This document shows positions 8,661-16,830 of a DNA stretch of 28,302 nucleotides, piece by piece. Both the position numbers and the translations under genes were made by a program. Under the pieces are notes generated by a model, which saw only the letters and a program-made list of their open reading frames with translations, was not told the DNA's origin and did no database searches. The stretch is from Pseudomonadota bacterium (GTDB taxonomy: Bacteria > Pseudomonadota > Alphaproteobacteria > Rhizobiales > Devosiaceae), in NCBI GenBank assembly GCA_023393475.1, contig JAEWLC010000024.1, positions 1 to 28,302 of the forward strand, written 5' to 3'. Positions within the stretch are counted from its first letter, which is position 1. The number at the start of each line of letters is the position of its first letter.

Positions 8661-9260
8661 TTAACTGGGCTTGGGAGCAGCTGCCTTCGGCCCGTCGGTA
8701 CGCTGAGGCTCTGGCGGTCCGGCGGTTGCAGTCGAGCCGGTCGCCCCCGGAGTGCGGATAGCTTTGCCGACCGCCGTCCCAGGCCTCCGCTCCAGTGATC
8801 GCGCGACAAGGTAGAACCCGAAGATTGCATCCACCCCGAGCAGAGCGGCCTGCGTATTGATCGCCACTTTGACGTATCGCCAGTCCGAGTAGGCCGTAAT
8901 GGTGAAGTCGAACGCCAGTCGTCGTGCCGCAAATCCGAAAAAGATCGAGGCAAAGAGAAAGAAGATCAGCCCGGCTCCCGCCACCTTGTCCCGGAGATCA
9001 GTGGCTCGACCGCGCTCCTCACCAATCCGATAGCAATACCCTACCAGGACGACGAGACCGAGGCTCAATGTGGTCAGCATCGTCACCGCGTGATCGGTCG
9101 CGGCGAGCAGCGCCTGCAGCATTTCCGGCTCGGTTTCGAAAGACTTCACCGGCGCCTTCAGCGCGCTTGGCCCGCCAATCAGGTCCGCCCCCCAGATGAG
9201 TACGACCACCATCAGACCGGTAACGAGCACGCCGATCGCGGCGGAAAAGGTGATGCGCAT
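8661..9260 (-). CDS. Hypothetical four-TM membrane protein
   Basis: A 199-aa integral membrane protein I do not recognise. Four hydrophobic segments lie at about residues 7-29, 57-76, 95-114 and 134-153, followed by a Pro/Ala/Thr-rich, lysine-containing C-terminal tail. AGGTGG lies 7 nt upstream of the ATG at 9258-9260. It is the first gene of a two-gene operon with the secreted PAN-domain protein (15 nt gap), which suggests a membrane partner for that protein. Compared with its flanks, the DNA here appears somewhat less GC-rich by eye. Confidence 0.65.
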   Translation of the reverse strand: MRITFSAAIGVLVTGLMVVVLIWGADLIGGPSALKAPVKSFETEPEMLQALLAATDHAVTMLTTLSLGLVVLVGYCYRIGEERGRATDLRDKVAGAGLIFFLFASIFFGFAARRLAFDFTITAYSDWRYVKVAINTQAALLGVDAIFGFYLVARSLERRPGTAVGKAIRTPGATGSTATAGPPEPQRTDGPKAAAPKPS

Positions 9261-9547
9261 CGGCCTACCACCTGGTTGTCACACCCCTGCCAACGCAACA
9301 TACGCCTGTGCAAGATTAAAGTCTATTTCGCTAGTTCTAAATCATTACAGTCAACAATAACTATGCGCCGACGATCCCGATGAGCCAGTTCTTCAGCCCT
9401 GCACGCCCACACAATCGAGACAGTCTTACTGTACCATGTTCCTGATGACACCGATAACAGCTGCCAGTAGGATGCGACCAAAGGGAATGTGCCAGCAGTA
9501 AGTCTAGGTCGTGCGTTGCCATCCAGAGAAACGATGGGAGCAACTAC
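9261..9547. other. Divergent intergenic region, AT-richer
   Basis: These 287 bp separate the minus-strand membrane-protein/PAN operon from the plus-strand SGNH hydrolase gene and must hold both promoters. The stretch 9310-9365 is clearly AT-richer than the surrounding DNA. I cannot assign a -35/-10 pair with confidence, and I see no open frame with a ribosome site. Confidence 0.5.
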
Positions 9548-11203
9548 ATGTCTCGGCGTCCACAAATTCTTGATCAGATACAGGGCGGTAGAGCCGCACC
9601 GATCGGGCGCCCGCCCGTCGTCGGCGACGACAATTCGACCCGCACCGACGCGGAACTCGCGAAGTTCGCGGAATTCACCGTCACCGTGGAGTCCCTCTTC
9701 GGGCTACCCGGCAGCGGCTACGACAGCAAACGGCACCGCTACCGCGCCTCCTACATCCGGCCGAAGAGTTTCAGCCTCAGGCTCGAGGCTCGGACGGGGC
9801 TGTCCGCCGCGTCGCGACGCATCGTGTCCCCGGGTGTCAGGCGGCCATCGACCGTCAACGAGTTCGCCACGCTGGTCGCCGAGATGGACAATGCCGACGG
9901 CGGCGTGCCCGGCGGCGGGGGCGTGCCGATGATCCCGGACGAGCTGGTCGCCTACCAGTGGATCGTCAAGGAGCGAGGCGGCAAGTTCGTCTCCTCCAAG
10001 CTGGTTCAGCGCCCCGTCAGCCCGATGCAGCTGGCCGTGTTCGAAGTGCCGCGAACCGGGAGCTACGACATAACCCTGCGGGCAAAGTTCAAGGACAACC
10101 GGCAGGGCGAACGGACCGTGCGGGTGAACATCAAGGACTGGTTCGTCGTGTCGCTGGGCGACTCCGCCGCGTCGGGCCAGGGCAATCCCGACCGGCAGGG
10201 GACCGTTAGTATGAATGACCCTCGTGGCAGGGCCATCTGCGAATTCTCGACGATCTCGGTCGCGAGAGAATATCACGCCCCCATGAACAATGCGCCAGTC
10301 TGGACCGAGAAGCTGGCCTATCGGTCGATGAAGAGCGGACCGGCGCTCGCGGCGCGCGCTGTCCAGCACACCTTCGAGTCGACCTGGGACACGGACGGCA
10401 AGAGCAAGGACCAGCTCACCTTCAACAAGGTGGTGTTCGCTTCCTTCGCCCGCACCGGGGCGCGCATCGATCGCGGGCTGTTCGACCCACAGAAGGGCAA
10501 GGACGACTTTATCGGCGCCGGCCAGCTCGACGAGTGCGAGCGAACAGCAAACGGACGCCCGATCGACGCCATGATGATCAGTATCGGTGGCAATGATCTT
10601 GGCTTTGCGGATGTCCTGTCTGGACTGGTCAGCGGAGACAGCGTGTTCCGATCTGGCCTGCGCTTCCTCGACAGCGGCGACGACGCCGGGGAGCGCGAAA
10701 AGATCAGGAAGCGCCTCGAGGACATGCTGGAGGTCGGCAGCGATCTCGACAAAGCCTACGCCCGACTGAACGCCCGACTTGATGAACTTCGCAAGGACCC
10801 GGGGCTGAAGGAAGTCTATATCGCCGGCTATCCCAGCTCGATCTTCGAAGTGAACGACAAGGACGGCAAGCCGAGGTTCAAGGCTTGTGGCGTCTTCACC
10901 GGCCCGGACCTGGACCTGTCCGGGGAGGACGGCAAGGCGATCAAGCGTTTCGGCACCAAGCTGAACGCCGCGATCAAGCGCAACGCAGACAAGCACCACT
11001 GGCACTACGTTGATGTCGACAAGGATTTTGCCGGCCACGGCTACTGCGCCGACGAGAGCGTCACCTTCTGGGTGAGCGCGGAGGACAGCTGTCGCCGCCA
11101 GGGCGATTTCGAGGGCATGGCCCACCCGAACCACAGGGGACATCAGGCCTATGCTCTGCGCCTGTCGCAATCCATGCGGCAGCACACGTTCAAAGGCGCC
11201 TGA
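9548..11203 (+). CDS. SGNH/GDSL-family hydrolase with N-terminal beta domain
   Basis: A 551-aa protein with a complete SGNH hydrolase motif set: catalytic Ser206 in SLGDSAASGQG, Asn349 in ISIGGNDLGF, and His526 in AHPNHRGH, the HPN-x-x-GH form seen in lipases and esterases of the SEST type. Residues about 130-200 look like an Ig-like or PKD-like beta domain (FEVPRTGSYDITLRAKF, ERTVRVNI). A short Gly-rich stretch (119-126) precedes it. No signal peptide is visible: the N terminus MSRRPQILDQIQGG is polar. The ATG at 9548 has GGGAG (9536-9540) 7 nt upstream. It probably cleaves an ester bond; the substrate is not evident. It is divergent from the PAN-domain operon. Confidence 0.82.
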   Translation: MSRRPQILDQIQGGRAAPIGRPPVVGDDNSTRTDAELAKFAEFTVTVESLFGLPGSGYDSKRHRYRASYIRPKSFSLRLEARTGLSAASRRIVSPGVRRPSTVNEFATLVAEMDNADGGVPGGGGVPMIPDELVAYQWIVKERGGKFVSSKLVQRPVSPMQLAVFEVPRTGSYDITLRAKFKDNRQGERTVRVNIKDWFVVSLGDSAASGQGNPDRQGTVSMNDPRGRAICEFSTISVAREYHAPMNNAPVWTEKLAYRSMKSGPALAARAVQHTFESTWDTDGKSKDQLTFNKVVFASFARTGARIDRGLFDPQKGKDDFIGAGQLDECERTANGRPIDAMMISIGGNDLGFADVLSGLVSGDSVFRSGLRFLDSGDDAGEREKIRKRLEDMLEVGSDLDKAYARLNARLDELRKDPGLKEVYIAGYPSSIFEVNDKDGKPRFKACGVFTGPDLDLSGEDGKAIKRFGTKLNAAIKRNADKHHWHYVDVDKDFAGHGYCADESVTFWVSAEDSCRRQGDFEGMAHPNHRGHQAYALRLSQSMRQHTFKGA

Positions 11204-11349
11204 ACTATCGGGGTGGGCGGCACTTGCGCGGGCGCGACCGCAAAGAACGCCGGCAAAACGCCTGCCCTGCTAACGCAATCCTCCTGATTGACGGACCCGG
11301 CTTGTCCCGTCAACTCTGCGCCGTCCGACCGTCATCTGAGGGGATGACT

Positions 11350-13605
11350 ATGGCTGATCGTCGTGCATTTCCATTCCTGGATGTGGATCGCCGCCAGTTC
11401 ATGGCTTCGCTGGCCGCGGCCATTGCCGCGACGTCGTGGTCGGCGGCGTGGGCGCAGTCGCCGCCCCCGGAGGTGAGTCCGGCCGACATCGAAAAAACGC
11501 ACGAGGCCCTGTTCGACCTGTGGTTCCCGCTTTCAGAGCTGGACCTGCCGCCGACCGCCGCCCAGAAGATCGGCGCCATCGCGACCAAGGTCGGCACCGG
11601 AATGCTGGCGGACTTCTACAAGGAGGCGCCCTCGTTGGTGGAACTCCTCGCCGGGTTCACCGTGCCCCAGCACCTACCCTTCTACGATGCGCTGAGATCG
11701 TCCACCGTGCCGGCGGTGCAGGCCTTCATCAAGGCGCCCGGCGGCTTCGGTGGCATGGACCCATCGCTGCGCACACCGCTTTTCTCGTTCCTCTTCGAAG
11801 GCACGGCCGGGCCGCTGTCGACCGAGGTCGCGGCGATCCTGCGCGAAGCCTACCTGTCCTCGATCTGGGACCTCCCGCTCGCGGAGCCACTGTCGAACTT
11901 CATCGCGCCGCCGGTGTTCGTTACGAACCCCGACATCTACTCGACGCTCAACTATCCCGAGATTGCGCCCAGCCGGCTGACCTACGACGCGGCGAACAAG
12001 ACCATCAGCCACAAGGACGGGCCGATCGACTATCTGGTCATCGGCAGCGGCCCTGGCGGCGCGACGGTGGCGAGCCAGCTGCAGGCGGCAGGCAAGCGCG
12101 TGGTGCTGATCGAGAAGGGTCCCTTCGTCGTCTGGGGTTCCATGACGACGCGCAGCTATCCGCGCCTCATGTACAAGCGCGATGTCGCGACGACGACCGA
12201 CAACGCGGTGATCATCCGTAGCGGCGAAACGCTGGGCGGCGGCTCGACCGTCAACATCGACCTCGCCTTCTCCCCGCTCGAGTCGACCGTGCAGACCCGG
12301 ATCAACGGCTGGATCGCCGACGGGCTGATGGACGGCAAATACTATTCGACCGAGCAACTGGCGACCGCCTACGAGTGGGTACGCTCCGCCATCGGCACGC
12401 GGACCCTTTCGGAAAGCGAGCTCAACAGCGACAACCAGGCGCTGTGGGACGGGGCCGAAGCCTATGGCGCCGACCCCTCGCTCTACCACCTCAACCGCTT
12501 CCCGGTCGGGGCCTCGCCGTCGCCCGTCGACGACAAGCTCGATGCGGCGCGGCAGCTGATCTACCCGGCCATCGCCGACACGGCCAATCCGCTCGGGATC
12601 ATTCCCGATGCAACCGTGGACGAGATCCTGTTCGACGGAACGGGGCTGCGCGCCACCGGGGTGACGCTGCACATGACGCCGCCCTGGACCGACTACGGCA
12701 ATACCGTTGCCGATCCCTCGGGGCTCAAGATCCCGCCCGATGTACCGGTGACGATCTCGGCCGACAACATCGTACTGTCGGCCGGAACGATCGGCACGAC
12801 GCGGGTGCTGCTCAACACCGCCAAGGCCAACCCCAAGGTCGACAACGAGAAGATCGGCCACGGGCTGATCCTCCACCCGTCGGTGCCGCTGCTCGGGCTG
12901 TTCGACCGGGTGATCGACCTGCTGGAGGGGCTGGACAGCGCCACCTACGTCTCCTCGTTCGGCGCCTCGCCCGGCTTCATCTACGAGACGATGGCCGGCC
13001 TGCCCTCCTACGGATCGCTGCTGGTGATGGGCAGCGGCAAGCAGGTCTTCGACGAGATGAGCCGGTTCAACAACTATGTCGGCTTCGGCTGCATGCTGGT
13101 CGATACGCCCTCGGACGAGAACCGGGTACAGCTCACCAGCACCGGCGACACCGAGCTGCAATACACGCTGAGCGAGAGCGACAAGGCGAGGTTCCGCACC
13201 GGCGTCGCCATCGGCGTGCGGATGATGTTCCTCGCCGGCGCGAAGAAGGTGATCATCCCGTCGAACGAGAACATTCTCGGCGTGCCGGATTTCGACCCTA
13301 TGGTGGGCACGCACCTCACCGACATCGCGCAGGCCGACCTGATCGATGAGAACCTGCAGTTCATCCCCAACCGCAACATCCTGACGTCGGCGCACCTGCA
13401 GGCGACCAACAAGATGGGGCCGTATGGTGTTGGCGTGGTCTCGCTCAAGCACCGGCTCTGGTCCACCGAGGGCACCGAAGTGCCCAATGTCTACGTGATG
13501 GACAGCAGCATCTTCCCGACCTCGGTCGGCGCCAACCCGATGCAGTCGCTCTACACGATCGCCAAGATCTTCTCGGAGCGGCTGATCGCCGGAATCCCGG
13601 ATTAG
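11350..13605 (+). CDS. Tat-exported GMC-family FAD oxidoreductase
   Basis: A 751-aa glucose-methanol-choline oxidoreductase, which oxidises alcohols or sugars with FAD. A twin-arginine signal is seen at the N terminus (DRRQFMASLAAAIAA, Arg14-Arg15; cleavage near AWA/Q at about 35). Residues about 40-215 form a helical extension not found in the shortest GMC enzymes. The FAD-binding loop is DYLVIGSGPGGATVASQ (Gly232, Gly234, Gly237). The C-terminal active site shows His682 in TSAHLQATNKMG and Asn729 in SVGANPMQSLYT. GAGGGG (11338-11343) favours ATG 11350; ATG 11344 and an upstream open frame back to 11224 are less likely. Periplasmic location and alcohol/sugar dehydrogenase activity follow from family knowledge. 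No cytochrome c partner gene is beside it. Confidence 0.9.
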   Translation: MADRRAFPFLDVDRRQFMASLAAAIAATSWSAAWAQSPPPEVSPADIEKTHEALFDLWFPLSELDLPPTAAQKIGAIATKVGTGMLADFYKEAPSLVELLAGFTVPQHLPFYDALRSSTVPAVQAFIKAPGGFGGMDPSLRTPLFSFLFEGTAGPLSTEVAAILREAYLSSIWDLPLAEPLSNFIAPPVFVTNPDIYSTLNYPEIAPSRLTYDAANKTISHKDGPIDYLVIGSGPGGATVASQLQAAGKRVVLIEKGPFVVWGSMTTRSYPRLMYKRDVATTTDNAVIIRSGETLGGGSTVNIDLAFSPLESTVQTRINGWIADGLMDGKYYSTEQLATAYEWVRSAIGTRTLSESELNSDNQALWDGAEAYGADPSLYHLNRFPVGASPSPVDDKLDAARQLIYPAIADTANPLGIIPDATVDEILFDGTGLRATGVTLHMTPPWTDYGNTVADPSGLKIPPDVPVTISADNIVLSAGTIGTTRVLLNTAKANPKVDNEKIGHGLILHPSVPLLGLFDRVIDLLEGLDSATYVSSFGASPGFIYETMAGLPSYGSLLVMGSGKQVFDEMSRFNNYVGFGCMLVDTPSDENRVQLTSTGDTELQYTLSESDKARFRTGVAIGVRMMFLAGAKKVIIPSNENILGVPDFDPMVGTHLTDIAQADLIDENLQFIPNRNILTSAHLQATNKMGPYGVGVVSLKHRLWSTEGTEVPNVYVMDSSIFPTSVGANPMQSLYTIAKIFSERLIAGIPD

Positions 13606-13626
13606 CGGGCCATTCGCGAAACAGCT

Positions 13627-13660
13627 GAGGGGCGCAGGTGAGCCACGACCTGCGCCCCTC
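13627..13660. terminator. Bidirectional stem-loop terminator
   Basis: A perfect 13-bp stem: GAGGGGCGCAGGT (13627-13639) pairs with ACCTGCGCCCCTC (13648-13660) around an 8-nt loop. It lies in the 126-bp space between the convergent GMC oxidoreductase (+) and the repeat-rich secreted protein (-), 21 nt after the GMC stop. The T-runs are weak on both sides (CTCCTGTTCC on +, CAGCTGTTTC on -), so it may act partly by folding alone. Confidence 0.75.
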
Positions 13661-13731
13661 GCTCCTGTTCCAGTCTGGGGCGTGACCGGAACGGCTGCGG
13701 CCGCCGCGCGGGGTTTGCGCGGCGACCGGGT

Positions 13732-15363
13732 TCAGTAGACGTAGACGGTCAGCTGGCCGCCGACCTGCTGGGCCGCGAACACGTTGCCCGGGCGGTAGCC
13801 ATCCATCTGCGCCATGAGGCGAGGGGTGGCGGCGAAGACCTGCTGCACCGCGCGCACCTTCTGGCTCTTCGCGAGTGCCTGCTGCACCTGGCCGCGGCGC
13901 TGGGCACAGACCTTCACCGGCACGACCTTGACGCTGCGGGCGTTCCGCCAGGCGACGACCGCGTTACGGTTGACCTGCGCCTGCCCGGCCATGGCGACGA
14001 TCTTGCGCGCATCTTCGATCGGGCAGACCGCACTGGCCGCCCGGATGAAGCCGGCACCGCCACCGCCATTGCCGCCATTGCCGCCGTTGCCGCCGGGACC
14101 ACCAGGTCCGCCGGGGCCGGCAGGACCGTTGCCGTCCCCGCCGAGGTCGATGGAGATATCGCCAAGGTCGAGCAGCCCGCCGTTGAGCAGATCGAGATCG
14201 TTGAGCAGGTCGCCGGCCGCGACATCACCGAGGTCCAGCAGACCCAGATCGCCGATATCCGCGACATCGCCGACATCGAGCAGGTTGTCGAGATCGAGGT
14301 CGCTCAGTACCCCCTCATCCCCGTTGAGGATGCCGAGGTTGTTGAGCAGGCCCTCTTCGCCATCGAGCAGGCCAAGGCCGGCATTGTTGAGGATGCCATC
14401 CTCGCTGCCGAGCACGCCGCCGACGTCGAGCCCGCCAAGCAGGCCCTCGTCGGTGTTCAGGAGGCCGCCATCGAGCACACCACCGACACCGCCGTCGAGG
14501 ACATCGCCAACGCCACCATCAAGGATGCCGTCGTTGAGGATATCGCCGATGCCGCCATCGAGGATGCCATCGCTGAGGATATCGCCCACGCCACCATCGA
14601 GGATGCCATCGCCGAGAACATCGCCCACGCCGGCATCGCCAAGCAGACCGCCATCACCCAGGAGGCCGTCGTCACCGAGGAGACCGCCGTCACCGAGCAG
14701 GCCGTCGTCGCCCAGCAGGCCGTCGTTTCCGAACAGCAGTCCGCCGGTGCCACCGTCATCCAGCAACCCGCCGTCGCCGAGAAGGCCATCGTCGCCCAGT
14801 ATGCCGCCGAGCAGCCCGTCGCCGTCCTCGCCGCCGTCGCCCAGCAGGTCGTCCAGCGCGTTGTCGTTGCCGGTGAGACCTAGGTCGAGGTCGCCGAGGT
14901 CGTTGTCGTTGTCATTGCCGAGCAGGTCGCCCAGCAGGCCATCGTCGTCGCCGCCGTTATTGTTCAGCAGGTCGCCGAGCAGGCCGCCACTGTCGTTGTC
15001 GGAACCGAGGTCGACGCCGACATCGTTGTTGTCGCCGCCGCCCGCATCGATCCCGAGGTCGATGCCGCCGTCGCCATCGTCGTCCCCGCCGAGATCGACG
15101 CCGACGTCGCCGAGATTGAGATTGTCGCCGCCGCCGTCGCCTCCTCCGAGGTTCACGCCGAGCGAGCTGTCGTCCTCGGCGCCGAGGCCGAGATTGACCA
15201 GCGAGTCACCGCCGGCGTCGCCGCTGTCGAGGCTGACGACGCCGCCGATATTGAGGTCGCCGCCACTGCTGCCGCCGAGCAGGCCGGCTGCCACAGCTGC
15301 AGAGCTGAGCGAACTTGTGGTGAGTAGGAATGCCGCCAGAACGGCGCTTGTTCTCAGTTTCAT
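13732..15363 (-). CDS. Secreted Gly/Asp/Leu repeat protein with conserved C-terminal domain
   Basis: A 543-aa exported protein. Signal peptide 1-26 (LAAFLLTTSSLSSAAVAA). Residues about 27-410 are low complexity, dominated by G, D, L, N: acidic GD-rich stretches, hexads of type GLLGDD/GLLGDG at about 182-244, three 13-residue repeats of type GVGDILSDGILDG at 245-283, and diverged Leu-rich units after that. A Gly/Pro/Asn linker at about 412-437 leads to a globular C-terminal domain (443-543) with Cys447 and Cys486 and the ending TVYVY. That domain is homologous to the C terminus of the next gene upstream. GAGGAGA (15369-15375) lies 5 nt before the ATG. The repeat could form a beta-solenoid or bind Ca2+; that is inference. 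Function is unknown, possibly a cell-surface or matrix protein. Confidence 0.82.
   Translation of the reverse strand: MKLRTSAVLAAFLLTTSSLSSAAVAAGLLGGSSGGDLNIGGVVSLDSGDAGGDSLVNLGLGAEDDSSLGVNLGGGDGGGDNLNLGDVGVDLGGDDDGDGGIDLGIDAGGGDNNDVGVDLGSDNDSGGLLGDLLNNNGGDDDGLLGDLLGNDNDNDLGDLDLGLTGNDNALDDLLGDGGEDGDGLLGGILGDDGLLGDGGLLDDGGTGGLLFGNDGLLGDDGLLGDGGLLGDDGLLGDGGLLGDAGVGDVLGDGILDGGVGDILSDGILDGGIGDILNDGILDGGVGDVLDGGVGGVLDGGLLNTDEGLLGGLDVGGVLGSEDGILNNAGLGLLDGEEGLLNNLGILNGDEGVLSDLDLDNLLDVGDVADIGDLGLLDLGDVAAGDLLNDLDLLNGGLLDLGDISIDLGGDGNGPAGPGGPGGPGGNGGNGGNGGGGAGFIRAASAVCPIEDARKIVAMAGQAQVNRNAVVAWRNARSVKVVPVKVCAQRRGQVQQALAKSQKVRAVQQVFAATPRLMAQMDGYRPGNVFAAQQVGGQLTVYVY
14515..14820 (-). repeat. In-gene tandem repeats (hexads and 13-residue units)
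   Basis: Two repeat types within the secreted repeat protein. The segment 14632-14820 codes for Leu-Leu-Gly-Asp hexads (residues 182-244). The segment 14515-14631 codes for three consecutive 13-residue units of pattern G-[VI]-G-D-[VI]-L-x-D-G-I-L-D-G (residues 245-283). The DNA repeats are imperfect but similar enough to allow slippage or recombination. They also keep long open frames on the opposite strand. Confidence 0.8.
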
Positions 15364-15408
15364 TTTTATCTCCTCTACTACCCAGAGCTTTGGAGACTAA
15401 ACACGGCA

Positions 15409-15423
15409 ACCTGACAGGACGCT
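15409..15423. promoter_or_regulatory. 15-bp repeated motif, copy 1
   Basis: The sequence ACCTGACAGGACGCT is found here and again at 16655-16669. Its core CCTGACAGG is an odd-length palindrome (CCTG-A-CAGG). This copy lies 46 nt upstream of the start of the repeat-rich secreted protein. A related CCTGTCAG stands at 16403-16410, about 40 nt upstream of its paralogue. A role as an operator is a guess based on position. Confidence 0.35.
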
Positions 15424-15460
15424 TTCAGCTAACGATTACTTCGATACATGCAGATACGTA

Positions 15461-15469
15461 CTACGCGTA
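15461..15469. promoter_or_regulatory. CTACGCGTA motif, copy 1
   Basis: CTACGCGTA lies about 100 nt upstream of the repeat-protein start, preceded by ATACGTA. The same nine bases recur inside the perfect palindrome at 16831-16842 on the far side of the paralogue. It may be a regulator site; evidence is only the recurrence. Confidence 0.25.
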
Positions 15470-15519
15470 AAATCCACCTGAGCTTCTTCACTCACAGACA
15501 AAGCTTTAAGAAGCCCATC

Positions 15520-15559
15520 GAATAAACAAAATGACGCGACCGGATGGCCGCGCCATTTT
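15520..15559 (-). terminator. Rho-independent terminator (minus strand)
   Basis: AAAATGACGCG (15528-15538) pairs with CGCGCCATTTT (15549-15559) with one mismatch, and on the minus strand the stem is followed by TTTTGTTTATT. It lies about 20 nt after the stop of the 260-aa secreted paralogue and so ends that transcript before the repeat-protein gene, which therefore has its own promoter in 15364-15519. Confidence 0.75.
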
Positions 15560-15579
15560 GCGTCTGCTTGCAGAGACGA

Positions 15580-16362
15580 TCAGTAGACGTAGACCACCAG
15601 CTGCTCCTGCTGGCGCTGCACGGCAACCACATCGCCGGCGTCGTACCGGGTGCGGCTGAGCGAGGCCATGATCAGCTGATCCTGCAGCACCGCCCGCTGC
15701 AGGAGGTTGATCTTCTTGCTGCGCACGAGAATCTTCGCCACTTGGCTCTTCGCCGCTGGGCAGAGCTTGATCGGAACGATCTGCACATTGGCGAAACGCT
15801 GCCAGGCCTTCACCTCGGCCGCCGTGACCTTGCCATTGGCCGCGACCTGCAGCAGCTGGCGCGTATTGTTGACAGCGCAGGTGATCTGGAACGTATCGCC
15901 GCCGCCGAGGCTGCCGACGAGGATCGGTCCGCGGGGATTGTTGGGGTCGGTGGGATTGTTCGGGTTCGCGGGATCGCCGCCGCCAGGGGTCACGAGGTCG
16001 AGGTCGAGGCCGACATCGAGGCCGAGCCCCAGGAGGTCGAGCGTGACGACAGTGTTCGCGAGGACGCCCGTCGTCGACACGCTCCCCTTGGCCAGCGGGT
16101 CTGCGCCGCCCACCACCGCGGTCACGACATTGGTGCTGCCGCCCACTTCGAGATCGAGCAGGGCATCGTTGCCCTCGTCATTGACCGACACGATGTTGCC
16201 GACCGTCGTCGATACAGTGTCGACCGTGCTCGTCACCGCGCCCGTCACGCTGTTGAGGGTATCCTTCACGCCGCCAAGCAATCCGCCCGCCATTACCGGG
16301 CCTGCTCCCAATCCGGCGACGATTGCGATCGAAGCCAGTAGTACGTGCACCCTGCCCTTCAT
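15580..16362 (-). CDS. Secreted protein, paralogue sharing the VYVY C-terminal domain
   Basis: A 260-aa exported protein. The start at 16362 (MKGRVHVLL) is chosen because GAGGAGAAGG lies just upstream; an ATG ten codons earlier has no such site. The signal peptide covers about 1-25 (ASIAIVAGLGAGPVMAGG). The N-terminal half is Val/Thr/Gly-rich (TVDTVSTTVGNIVSV), followed by an Asn/Pro linker (NPNNPTDPNNP). The C-terminal domain (157-260) contains Cys162 and Cys201 and ends LVVYVY. It aligns with the C terminus of the downstream repeat protein: shared elements are C-x4/5-R, V-x-AW, VxVVPxKxC / VQIVPIKLC, S-K-K/Q-K, and Y-x-x-G-x-V-x-A-x-Q. The Cys-Cys distance is 39 in both. Function is unknown. 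Confidence 0.8.
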   Translation of the reverse strand: MKGRVHVLLASIAIVAGLGAGPVMAGGLLGGVKDTLNSVTGAVTSTVDTVSTTVGNIVSVNDEGNDALLDLEVGGSTNVVTAVVGGADPLAKGSVSTTGVLANTVVTLDLLGLGLDVGLDLDLVTPGGGDPANPNNPTDPNNPRGPILVGSLGGGDTFQITCAVNNTRQLLQVAANGKVTAAEVKAWQRFANVQIVPIKLCPAAKSQVAKILVRSKKINLLQRAVLQDQLIMASLSRTRYDAGDVVAVQRQQEQLVVYVY

Positions 16363-16654
16363 GAACCTTCTCCTCGCCACTCGGCCCACCATGTTCGGCC
16401 GACCTGTCAGTTACGCATCAGGCCACTACTTGGTTCACTCGGCAATGGTCGGCGGCGCGGCGTTGGTTGCATGATTCCAACCTGTATTTCGACAATTGCG
16501 CCGGATACGCAGCCGGTGCTTGCCGATCAGTCTATGCGAATCTGCGTAACTTGCCGACAATTACCTTCAAGCTTGACTACAATGCAGAATGCAGCCGGGT
16601 AAGCTTGGTTGCCTGTGGCGGGGCACTTGCTGCCCGAGACACCGAATAGAGGTC

Positions 16655-16669
16655 ACCTGACAGGACGCT
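16655..16669. promoter_or_regulatory. 15-bp repeated motif, copy 2
   Basis: Exact second copy of ACCTGACAGGACGCT, 293 nt upstream of the 260-aa secreted protein. The match continues by no more than a base on either side, so it is not part of a long duplication. Same orientation as copy 1. Confidence 0.35.
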
Positions 16670-16796
16670 GACGATGCGAGGCGGTGCAAAAGCCCACGCG
16701 GAGCGAGCCGTTCGGGCGCGTTCGAAGCATCCGGACGAGACCGCGAAACCCAACCGCTGGAAGCCGGATTCGGATACGCCAAACGAGCGATTTATG

Positions 16797-16824
16797 TCGC
16801 CCTATGGGCTCTCGCACAGGGCGA
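16797..16824. other. Stem-loop in non-coding region
   Basis: TCGCCCT (16797-16803) pairs perfectly with AGGGCGA (16818-16824) around a 14-nt loop, in which TG/CA pairs could extend the stem. It is followed within 7 nt by the 12-bp palindrome at 16831-16842. It has no T-run, so it is not a standard terminator. Confidence 0.4.
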
Positions 16825-16830
16825 TACGCA

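Noticed and set aside
13814..15400. 528-codon plus-strand open frame rich in Ser/Pro/Arg opposite the repeat protein
   Set aside because: It mirrors the Gly/Asp/Leu repeats of the real minus-strand gene, which has a signal peptide, a ribosome site and a C-terminal domain shared with its neighbour. The plus frame has none of these.
16467..16649. 60-codon open frame in the non-coding region
   Set aside because: TTG start without ribosome site, no hydrophobic or domain pattern; not supported as a gene.
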